DNA of 35,942 nucleotides, from contig CAJMNK010000014.1 in the NCBI GenBank assembly GCA_905214905.1, positions 1 to 35,942 on the forward strand, given 5' to 3'. Shown one piece after another: positions 1-8,084 of this stretch. The translations under genes and the position numbers were made by a program. The notes under the pieces were generated by a model. It saw only the letters and a program-made list of their open reading frames with translations. It was not told where the DNA came from and searched no databases. Position 1 is the first letter of the stretch. Every line of letters begins with the position of its first letter. This DNA is from an uncultured bacterium. GTDB taxonomy: Bacteria; Actinomycetota; Coriobacteriia; Coriobacteriales; Coriobacteriaceae.

Positions 1-165
1 CGCGGTCCGGCCCCTTTGCGACGAATGAAGCAATCAGGTCAAAGCAGCTAAAAAAGACACGTCCCAAAAAGACTGCCCGTGTGGGTTTGGCTAGGTTCGG
101 GCGCTGTCCGTGCCGTGGGGTAAAATCGTTCAGTCAGAACACGAACCCGCATCGGAGCTCATCAC

Positions 166-3100
166 ATGGCATTCGTCCATCTGCACAATCACACTGTTTT
201 CTCCATGCTCGACGGCGCAACCCGTATCCAGGATATGGTCAACCGTGCCGTTGAGCTTGGCATGCCTGCCGTGGCCATTACCGATCACGGCTACATGTAT
301 GGCGTGCCCGACTTGGCGCTGGCCTGCGACGCCGTTAACCACAACACGCCCGAGTACAAAACCTGGAGCCACGACAAGGCCTTCTTGGAAAAGGACCGCC
401 GCGACGAGCTGGTGGAGCCCGACCCCGAGGAAAACCCGCGCGAGCATGCCCAGTACGTTAAGGACATGGCTATGTGGGACGAGAAGGGCAATATCGACGA
501 GCTCAAGCCGCCCCTGGTCATCAAGCCCATCTTTGGCTGCGAGGTCTACTTTACGCCGGACGAGACCCTTGCCCGCGACCACAAGCCCGAGCTCTACCAC
601 ATGATCCTTCTGGCCAAGGACCAGGAGGGCTACGTCAACCTGATGCAGACGGTCTCCGAGGCCGCCGTGCAGGGCTTTTACTACAAGCCGCGCGTGACGC
701 TCGACAACCTGCGCCGCCACGCCAAGGGCATGATCTGCACCAGCGCCTGCATCGCGGGCATCATTCCCAAGTACATCGACCGCGGTGACATGGAGGGCGC
801 CATCAAGTGGGCCGAGACCTTCCGTGACACCTTCGAGCCCGGCGACTTCTACATCGAGATCCAGGAACACGGCATCACCACCGACAACGGCCTGACCGAC
901 GAGCAGATGGACCGTACGCTCATCGACATCGCCAAACAGGTGGGCGTCAAGGTCATTGCCACCAACGATTTCCACTACCTGCGCCGCGAGGACGCTCCCG
1001 TGCAGGATGTCATCATGTGCATTGGCATGAACGCCAAGGTCGACGACCCCAACCGCATGCGCATGACTGGCTCGGAGTTTTATATGAAGACCGAGGAGGA
1101 GATGCGGGCGATGTTCCCGTATTGCCCCGAGGCCTGCGACAACACGCTCGAGATTGCCGACAAGTGCTACGTTGAGCTGGACTGGGACTCCATCATCCTG
1201 CCGCGCTTCCCGTTGCTCGATCCCGGCGAGACGCACGAGAGCCAGTTCCGCCGCGAGTGCGAGAAGGGCCTGCGCCAGCACTACGGTGACGACTGGGCCA
1301 CGCGCGAGATCGGTGGCGTCAACATCAAAGAGCGCTTTGAGTACGAATACAAGGTCATCTGCGACAAGGGCTTTGCCGCCTACTTTTTGATCGTCGCCGA
1401 GTACGTGCAATGGGCCAAGGACAACGGCATCGGCGTCGGCCCCGGCCGAGGCTCGGCCGCCGGCGCTATCGTCGCCTACGCCATGAACATCACCGCGTTC
1501 GACCCGCTCGAGAACGGCCTGATGTTCGAGAGGTTCCTGTCCCCGCAGCGTACCGAGATGCCCGATATCGATATGGACTTCGACGATGAGCGGCGCCTCG
1601 AGGTCGTGGAGCACGTTCGCCAGCTCTACGGCCCCGAGAAAGTCACCCACGTCATCACCTACTCGACCATTAAGGCCAAGCAGGCCATCAACGACGCCGC
1701 TCGCGTCCTGGACTACCCGGTCTACATGGGCCAGCGTCTGTCCAAGATGGTCTCGAGCGACCCCAAGGTCAAGCTCAAGCAGGTGCTCGAAAAGCAACCC
1801 GGCAAAGAGGACCTGTTTAACCCCGATTTTGCCGAGGCATATAAAAAGGACGACGACGCCCGCCGCATCATCGACACGGCGCTCTCAATCGAGGGCCTCA
1901 CCCGTGGCGAGGGCGTGCACGCGTGCGCCGTTCTGATCTGCCGCGACCCCGTCAACGAGCACGTGCCCACCAAGCTCGACACCAAGGGCGGCGTCGAGAT
2001 TACCCAGTACGAGGGCCATACCGTTGCCGACATGGGCCTGCTCAAGATGGACTTCTTGGGCCTGCGCACGCTGACTGTTATCTCCAAGGCAAAGGCAAAC
2101 ATCAAGAAGAACTTCGGCATCGACATCAAAGAGGAAGAGATTCCCTTTGACGACCCCGAGATCTTTAAGCTCATGGGTTCCGGCCACACCGCCGGCGTCT
2201 TTCAGGTCGAGTCCGCCGGCATGACGGCCACGATCAAGAACATGAAGCCCACCGAGTACAAGCACGTCGTGGCATTGATCGCTCTGTACCGCCCGGGCCC
2301 GCTGGGCGCCGGCATGGTCTCGTCCTACATCAACCGTATGAACGGCAAGGAACCGGCGGTTTCCTACGACGACCGCCTGGACGACATCCTGGGCGAAACC
2401 TACGGCACCATGGTCTACCAGGAGCAGGTTATGCTCATCTCCGTCGAGATGTGCGGCTTCTCCAAGGGCGAATCGGACTCGCGTATCCGTAAACCCGTGG
2501 CTAAGAAAAAGATCAAGCTGCTCACGTCGACGGTGCTGCACTGGGAGGATGGCTCGGACGAGACCACCTACGACCACTGGATGAACGGCGCTATCAAGAA
2601 CAACTACACGCGCGAGGTCGCCCAGAAGATTTGGGACGATGTTCTCGAGTTCGCATCTTACGCCTTTAACAAGTCGCACTCCGCCGGCTACGCCATCCTG
2701 GTTATGCAGACGGCGTGGCTCAAGGCGCACTATCCGCACGAGTACATGGCGGCCGTTCTGACGTCCTACACGGGCAAGACCGACAAGATCGTTCATTACG
2801 TCTCGGCGTGCCGTCACGACGGCATCCCCGTGCTTTCGCCAGATGTCAATGAGTCCGGTACCGAGTTCACGGCTACCAAGGAGGGCGTGCGCTTTGGTCT
2901 GGCCGGCATCCGCGGCGTGGGCACCGGCGTGGCGCAGGCGATTATCGCCGAGCGCGAGGCGGGCGGTCCGTTTAAGACGCTGCACGATTTTGTCGAGCGC
3001 GTGGACTCGAGCCAGGCCAACCGCCGCGTGATCGAATCGCTCATCAAGGCAGGCGCCTTCGACTCCACGGGGTATCCGCGTCGCCAGATGATGCACTTTG

Positions 3101-3969
3101 TGGACAAGAACAACCCCGAGAACATCATCGATGCCGCGGTAAAGCGCCAGAAGGATCGCGCGAGCGGCCAGACGTCGTTCTTCGATATGTTTGGCGACGT
3201 TGAGGGCTCGGGCTTTGAGGTGAGCGTGCCCGATCCGGATGGCCAGGAATGGGACCGTCACCTTAAGTTGAGTCAGGAGAAGGAGGTTCTGGGCATCTAT
3301 GTCTCGGACCACCCGCTGCGCCCGTTTGAGTATGCACTAGCCAAGGCGCGTGACTTCTCGTTCTCGCAGATCGACACCGGCTACGAAGTTCAGAATCCTA
3401 CGGGCGGCACCATCAACCAGGAAATTCCCGAGGGCAAGGCGCTGTGGTGGGCCGGCATGGTCTCGAGCGTGTCCAAGCGCGTGACCAAAAACGGTGACCC
3501 CATGGGCATCGTGCAGCTCGAGGACATGGAAGGCGAGGCCACCGTCGTCGTGTTCCCCAAGACCTACAAGGAGGCCGAGGGGTACCTGTACGGCGAGGTC
3601 GATCCCGAGACCGGCGCGCAGCTGTCCGATGCCTTTGTGCGCATTAAGGGCAAGCTCGAGCGCTCGGACCGCGGCGACCAGATCATCGCGCAGGAGATCG
3701 TGCCGCTCGAGCTCAACGAGGAGAACAACAAGCCCAAGGTGTTTGAGGTCATGGTGCCCAACAGCCGCTTTAGCCAGGGCAATATGGCGCGCCTGGCCAC
3801 GGTGCTCACCGCTAACCCGGGCGGCGACCGCGTGGAGATCTTTATCGAGCAGGTGGACGGGCGCGTGCTGCGTGCCGAGGTACCTGCCAAGGTCAACGCG
3901 CGTTCGATTCCGCTGCTGGCCGAGGCCAAGGCCATTGTGGGTAACCAGGGCCGCGTGACGGTGATCTAA
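166..3969 (+). CDS. dnaE: DNA polymerase III subunit alpha (DnaE)
   Basis: This is the replicative DNA polymerase catalytic subunit, 1267 aa, longer than the usual roughly 1150-1180. The N-terminal PHP domain keeps its metal-binding histidines (HLHNH at residues 5-9, TDHG at 39-42, NDFHYLRR further on), so it may still be an active phosphatase/exonuclease domain, unlike the E. coli form. The polymerase aspartates sit in PDIDMDF (D469, D471) and MDFLGLRTL (D629), and a glycine-rich GPGRGSAAG motif precedes them. A C-terminal OB fold lies around residues 1090-1145. An acidic, charged insertion at about residues 57-115 separates two conserved PHP motifs (MYGV and KPIFGCEVY) that are normally only about 20 residues apart. 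The start follows GGAG at 154-157. A possible -10 (TAAAAT, 121-126) lies upstream without a convincing -35. The helicase gene follows after 28 bases, suggesting cotranscription. Confidence 0.97.
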   Translation: MAFVHLHNHTVFSMLDGATRIQDMVNRAVELGMPAVAITDHGYMYGVPDLALACDAVNHNTPEYKTWSHDKAFLEKDRRDELVEPDPEENPREHAQYVKDMAMWDEKGNIDELKPPLVIKPIFGCEVYFTPDETLARDHKPELYHMILLAKDQEGYVNLMQTVSEAAVQGFYYKPRVTLDNLRRHAKGMICTSACIAGIIPKYIDRGDMEGAIKWAETFRDTFEPGDFYIEIQEHGITTDNGLTDEQMDRTLIDIAKQVGVKVIATNDFHYLRREDAPVQDVIMCIGMNAKVDDPNRMRMTGSEFYMKTEEEMRAMFPYCPEACDNTLEIADKCYVELDWDSIILPRFPLLDPGETHESQFRRECEKGLRQHYGDDWATREIGGVNIKERFEYEYKVICDKGFAAYFLIVAEYVQWAKDNGIGVGPGRGSAAGAIVAYAMNITAFDPLENGLMFERFLSPQRTEMPDIDMDFDDERRLEVVEHVRQLYGPEKVTHVITYSTIKAKQAINDAARVLDYPVYMGQRLSKMVSSDPKVKLKQVLEKQPGKEDLFNPDFAEAYKKDDDARRIIDTALSIEGLTRGEGVHACAVLICRDPVNEHVPTKLDTKGGVEITQYEGHTVADMGLLKMDFLGLRTLTVISKAKANIKKNFGIDIKEEEIPFDDPEIFKLMGSGHTAGVFQVESAGMTATIKNMKPTEYKHVVALIALYRPGPLGAGMVSSYINRMNGKEPAVSYDDRLDDILGETYGTMVYQEQVMLISVEMCGFSKGESDSRIRKPVAKKKIKLLTSTVLHWEDGSDETTYDHWMNGAIKNNYTREVAQKIWDDVLEFASYAFNKSHSAGYAILVMQTAWLKAHYPHEYMAAVLTSYTGKTDKIVHYVSACRHDGIPVLSPDVNESGTEFTATKEGVRFGLAGIRGVGTGVAQAIIAEREAGGPFKTLHDFVERVDSSQANRRVIESLIKAGAFDSTGYPRRQMMHFVDKNNPENIIDAAVKRQKDRASGQTSFFDMFGDVEGSGFEVSVPDPDGQEWDRHLKLSQEKEVLGIYVSDHPLRPFEYALAKARDFSFSQIDTGYEVQNPTGGTINQEIPEGKALWWAGMVSSVSKRVTKNGDPMGIVQLEDMEGEATVVVFPKTYKEAEGYLYGEVDPETGAQLSDAFVRIKGKLERSDRGDQIIAQEIVPLELNEENNKPKVFEVMVPNSRFSQGNMARLATVLTANPGGDRVEIFIEQVDGRVLRAEVPAKVNARSIPLLAEAKAIVGNQGRVTVI

Positions 3970-3997
3970 GCTACCCCGGGTGAGATTGGAGGAAGTG

Positions 3998-6900
3998 ATG
4001 GCGCAGGGGACGTTTGTGCAGGCGCTTCGCAAAGAGGCGGCGTTGAGCGGCACCTTTATGAAGGGCCGCTCGCTCATGCTCAACGGCGCCGTGCTGTCGA
4101 TTGAGGACAGCGGCTCGCGCTTCTCCAAAAACGTGACGGTTGAGGGCTCGGTGCGCGGCTCGCGCGGCGACCTGTACAAGACGCACGTGGCGCTCGATAT
4201 GGACGAGCACGAGGTTATCGACTACGACTGCGACTGCCCCGCCGCATACCGCTATCCCGGTATGTGCAAGCACGCCATCGCCACAGCGCTGGCGTACCTG
4301 GACACCAGCGGCATTGAGCCTGTTGAGGGGCTGCGCACGCCGGTTCGCACGTTTACGGCGCAGCCGAAACAGCCCGCACGCGCCGCGTCCGCCGCGCCGG
4401 CCGTCAACCCCAACTTTCCCTTCCCGGCGCCCGTCCCCACGAGCCCGAGCCTTGTGGCGGCGCTTTCCGATCTTTCGGACGCGCGCATGGATGAGCTGGC
4501 GAGCATGCGCCGTAAACTTGCCGGTGCCGTTGATCCCGACGCCCCCAAAGCGGCGTTGGAGCCCTCGTTGGTGCCGTACTACAATCCGCTGTTCGCTGAC
4601 CGCTTTAGCTGGGCGCTCGAGTTCCGCATTCGCTGTGGATCGGTCTCCTACGTGGTCAAGGACATCGACGGCATGGCCGATGCCTACGTGCGCGGCGGCA
4701 CGTTCTCCTATGGCAAGAAGCTCACGTTTGTCCATTCACCTGAGGCCTTTGACGAAACATCGACAAAGCTGCTCAACCTTGTTGTGACGACAGTTGCCTA
4801 TCTCGATGACATCACAAGCTCGCGTTCGGCGTCGTACGACTTTGCCCGCAGCGGTTTTGTTGCCGAGCGTCAGTTGCCGCTGTCCGAGCATAGCATCGTA
4901 TATGTGCTGGACCTGCTGCGCGGCCAGACCATCTCTTTTGAGCCCGCCTGGTCGCGGGGGACGACGACGCGTCGCACCTACGACGTGGCGGTTGAGCTGT
5001 CTCCGCAAGGGGAGGACGAGGCGTCCGCTAAGCGCCCACCACTTCTTGCCGCCAAAATCGCGCCGGCGGCTGGTGGTAGCTATGACCTGCGCCTGCCCGC
5101 CGATATGTACTGCTTTGCGTCGGGCGATGCCGCCTACTTGGTTGACACGCGCCGCGCGCGCCGTACCGACGCTGCATTTGCTCAGCATGCCGCACCTTTT
5201 TTGTCGCGCTTGCTGCCGTGCCGCACGCCCGCCCATATTGCCGCCGAGCAGGTGGGTGAGTTCTGCCGTATGGCGCTGCCCATTTTGCGCGACTATACCG
5301 ACCTCACCGCGCCCGCCGCGCTCGATACTGTGGCACCCGAGGCGAGCTTTGCCATGGCAATCGGCGTCGACGATGGTCTTGTGACCTGCAAAATTACGGT
5401 TACCTACGGCGATTGGTCGGCTGATCTCTTTAGTCTTGGTGCTCCGGGCAGTCCTTTCGAAGAGCAACGCCCCGGCGTTCCGCCCCGCGATACGCTGGCG
5501 GAGTTTCGCGTTATGGACACGGCTGCCATGTACTTCGATTTCTACGAGGGCGGCCTGGCGTTTGAGGAGCGCGATGACGAGAGCCTGTTCCACTTGCTGA
5601 CCGAGGGCCTGTCTGCCCTGTCCGAGCTGGGCGAGGTCATGCTCAGCGACCGTCTGCGCCAGATTTCGGTCCGCCCTGCGCCCAAGCTCTCGGTGCGCGC
5701 GACCGTCAAGAGTAACCTGCTCGATGTCGAACTGGGCGCGAGCGGCCTTTCGGCGGCAGATCTTGCCATCTATCTGGACTCGTACAAGCGCCACCAGACG
5801 TTCGCGCGCCTGACGTCCGGCGACATCGTGCGCCTGGATGAGGGAGCGCGTGCCGCGTTTGGTCTTGCCGAGGACCTAGGCGTCGATGCCGTCGACCTGC
5901 TCGACGGCGTGTCGCTTCCCGCGTCGAGTACCCTTTTTGTCGATAGCATGCTCGCACGCACGCCGGCGCTCGAGGCCGATCGCGACGCTGCGTTCCGCCG
6001 CACCGTCGAGCGCCTGGACACGCTCGGCAAGATGGACTTTACGGTGCCGGCATCGCTCAAGGCAACGATGCGCGGCTACCAGGTCGACGGATACCAGTGG
6101 CTCGGCTCGCTCGAACACCTGGGCCTTGGCGGCATCTTGGCCGACGACATGGGCCTGGGCAAAACGCTCCAGATGATCGCGCATATCCTGGCGCGCGTGG
6201 AGGCGGGGGACACCAAGCCCACGCTCGTGGTATGCCCGGCCTCACTCGTGTACAACTGGACTGCCGAGCTGGAGCGCTTTGCCCCGTCGCTCGATGTGTG
6301 CGCCATTGTGGGCGCCAAGGCTCAACGTCGTGTACAGATTGCCGGCGTGGCCGAGCATAACGTGGTCGTAACGTCGTATGACCTTATGCGGCGCGATATC
6401 GACGAGTACGTCGAGCAGGATTTTGCCCGCGTGGTGCTCGATGAGGCACAGTACATTAAAAATCCGCTCACGCAGGTGGCGCGCGCTGCCAAGCGCCTGC
6501 CTGCCGGCGTGCGCTTTGCCCTGACGGGCACGCCCATCGAAAACCGCCTGTCCGAGCTCTGGAGCATCTTCGACTTTTTGATGCCGGGCCTTTTGGGGAC
6601 GCGCGAGTCGTTTGCCAAGCGCTTTGAGAGCCCCGTCGAGCATGCCGAGGGCGATAGCGCCGCTCGCCTGCAGGCGCTCGTGTCGCCGTTTGTGCTGCGC
6701 CGTGTTAAGGAAGACGTGGTGGCCGACCTGCCCGAGAAGATCGAGGACACCGTCATGGCACAGCTTACCGGCGAACAACGCAAGCTCTACCTGGCCAACC
6801 AGGACCGCATCGCCCAGCAGGTGCAGCACCGCGAGGCTGGGGAGTTTAAGAAGGACAAGCTCAAGGTGCTCGCCGAGCTCACCAAGCTGCGCCAGATCTG

Positions 6901-7462
6901 CTGCGACCCACGTCTACACTACGAGGATTACAAGGCGGGGAGCGCAAAGCTCGATACGTGTATGGAGCTCGTGCACGGCGCACTCGACGGCGGGCATCGC
7001 ATCCTGTTGTTCAGCCAGTTTACGGGTATGCTCGATATCATCGGTAAGCGCTTGGCCAAGGAGGACATCGCCTTCCTTAAGCTCACGGGCGCTTCATCTA
7101 AGGAGAGCCGCGCCAAGATGGTCGCGCAGTTCCAAGCGGGCGAGGTCCCGGTCTTTTTGATTTCGCTCAAGGCGGGCGGCGTGGGCCTTAACCTGACGGC
7201 GGCCGACGTGGTCATCCACTACGACCCGTGGTGGAACGTGGCGGCGCAGGACCAAGCGACCGACCGCGCGCATCGTATTGGCCAGCAACATACCGTGACC
7301 GTGTACAAGCTCATCGCCAAGGACACGATCGAGGAGCGCATCATGCAGATGCAGGAGTCCAAGCGCGACCTGGTCAACAGCGTGCTCGGCGGCGACGGCA
7401 TCTCGTCGGCGCTGTTTACCCGCGAAGATGTTCTGGCGCTGCTGGGCGGCGACGGGCGCTAA
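3998..7462 (+). CDS. SWIM zinc-finger / SNF2-family helicase
   Basis: A DNA-translocating ATPase of the SNF2/Rad54 superfamily (HepA/RapA-like bacterial branch), 1154 aa. Near the N-terminus a SWIM zinc finger is visible: C78-x-C80, then C90-x-H92. A long middle region of unknown fold follows. The SNF2 core has motif I GLGKT (GKT at 721-723), motif II DEAQ (815-818), the LTGTPIENRL motif, and the helicase C lobe ending in a DRAHRIGQ motif. SWIM-SNF2 fusions are known in bacteria; the exact role (chromatin-like remodelling, recycling stalled polymerases) is not established. The start was moved from a possible GTG at 3980 to ATG 3998 because GGAGGA at 3988-3993 is correctly spaced only for the latter. 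It sits 28 bases behind dnaE, so a link with replication or repair is inferred from context only. Confidence 0.93.
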   Translation: MAQGTFVQALRKEAALSGTFMKGRSLMLNGAVLSIEDSGSRFSKNVTVEGSVRGSRGDLYKTHVALDMDEHEVIDYDCDCPAAYRYPGMCKHAIATALAYLDTSGIEPVEGLRTPVRTFTAQPKQPARAASAAPAVNPNFPFPAPVPTSPSLVAALSDLSDARMDELASMRRKLAGAVDPDAPKAALEPSLVPYYNPLFADRFSWALEFRIRCGSVSYVVKDIDGMADAYVRGGTFSYGKKLTFVHSPEAFDETSTKLLNLVVTTVAYLDDITSSRSASYDFARSGFVAERQLPLSEHSIVYVLDLLRGQTISFEPAWSRGTTTRRTYDVAVELSPQGEDEASAKRPPLLAAKIAPAAGGSYDLRLPADMYCFASGDAAYLVDTRRARRTDAAFAQHAAPFLSRLLPCRTPAHIAAEQVGEFCRMALPILRDYTDLTAPAALDTVAPEASFAMAIGVDDGLVTCKITVTYGDWSADLFSLGAPGSPFEEQRPGVPPRDTLAEFRVMDTAAMYFDFYEGGLAFEERDDESLFHLLTEGLSALSELGEVMLSDRLRQISVRPAPKLSVRATVKSNLLDVELGASGLSAADLAIYLDSYKRHQTFARLTSGDIVRLDEGARAAFGLAEDLGVDAVDLLDGVSLPASSTLFVDSMLARTPALEADRDAAFRRTVERLDTLGKMDFTVPASLKATMRGYQVDGYQWLGSLEHLGLGGILADDMGLGKTLQMIAHILARVEAGDTKPTLVVCPASLVYNWTAELERFAPSLDVCAIVGAKAQRRVQIAGVAEHNVVVTSYDLMRRDIDEYVEQDFARVVLDEAQYIKNPLTQVARAAKRLPAGVRFALTGTPIENRLSELWSIFDFLMPGLLGTRESFAKRFESPVEHAEGDSAARLQALVSPFVLRRVKEDVVADLPEKIEDTVMAQLTGEQRKLYLANQDRIAQQVQHREAGEFKKDKLKVLAELTKLRQICCDPRLHYEDYKAGSAKLDTCMELVHGALDGGHRILLFSQFTGMLDIIGKRLAKEDIAFLKLTGASSKESRAKMVAQFQAGEVPVFLISLKAGGVGLNLTAADVVIHYDPWWNVAAQDQATDRAHRIGQQHTVTVYKLIAKDTIEERIMQMQESKRDLVNSVLGGDGISSALFTREDVLALLGGDGR

Positions 7463-7612
7463 CCCGCTCGGGTGGGGCCGCCAGGGCGGATAGCGCACGC
7501 TGCCCCATCGTCCCCGCCCGTTATGTGTTCATTTGCAATGCCGTGGATGGTTTGTCTGCCTTTGGGCATAAGAACCATCAAGAACATTGGCACGTCAGCA
7601 AAGGAGAACATC

Positions 7613-7967
7613 ATGGCGAAATTCTTTAAGGACCCCGACGGTAAGCTCATTGCCGCCCTTGGCAACGACGTTGCAACCCCTGCCGGTTGCACGGAACTGA
7701 CCGCAAACACTGAGGACGCGGCGCACGAGAAGCACGTGCCTGTTGTCGAGACCGAGCGCGACGGTCACGTGATTCGCGCACGCGTTGGCTCGGTCGAGCA
7801 CCCCAGCCTGCCCGAGCACTATATTGAGTGGATCGCCCTTGAGGCCGAGGGCCGCTTAGAGGTCCATTACCTTGAGCCCGGCATGAAGCCCGCGACGTTT
7901 TTCGCGGGCGGCTCCAACCGTCTATGCCTATTGCAACCTGCACGGGCTGTGGTCCGCGACGTTCTAG
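7613..7967 (+). pseudogene. Superoxide reductase (desulfoferrodoxin-like), frame-shifted near C-terminus
   Basis: Superoxide reductases convert superoxide to peroxide in anaerobes. The start is clear: AAGGAG at 7601-7606, six bases before ATG. The EKHVP motif (H41), VEHP (H63) and EHYIEW (H69) are the first three iron-site histidines. In the annotated frame the protein then goes wrong after residue 102 and runs on to 7999. Dropping one C at 7918-7919 gives NVYAYCNLHGLWSATF and a stop at 7965-7967, restoring the last two ligands (Cys107, His110) in a 117-aa protein. So either the gene is inactivated by a one-base insertion or the base is a sequencing error. The N-terminal desulforedoxin-type segment (residues 1-35) has only one Cys, so the rubredoxin-like centre I is absent and only the catalytic centre II type remains. 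A strong terminator follows. Confidence 0.85.
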
Positions 7968-8013
7968 GAGCGCGCCCCCGCTCGGGGTATCATAGCTAGC
8001 ATATGCACATGCG

Positions 8014-8045
8014 AGCGCCGGCTGCATTATGCGGCCGGCGCTTTT
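8014..8045 (+). terminator. Rho-independent terminator after the superoxide reductase gene
   Basis: A perfect 9-bp stem (AGCGCCGGC at 8014-8022 with GCCGGCGCT at 8034-8042) whose last T begins a TTTT tract. The 11-base loop can itself pair (GCA with TGC). It separates the superoxide reductase from the next gene. Confidence 0.85.
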
Positions 8046-8084
8046 ACTACGACAACGATGGTTTACGACGGAAAGGGCTGAGCC

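Noticed and set aside
130..1797. A 555-codon minus-strand frame opposite dnaE
   Set aside because: Shadow of the dnaE codon usage; the plus frame is unmistakable DnaE.
3980..3997. GTG start extending the SNF2 protein by six residues
   Set aside because: The GGAGGA ribosome site lies inside the extension and fits ATG 3998.
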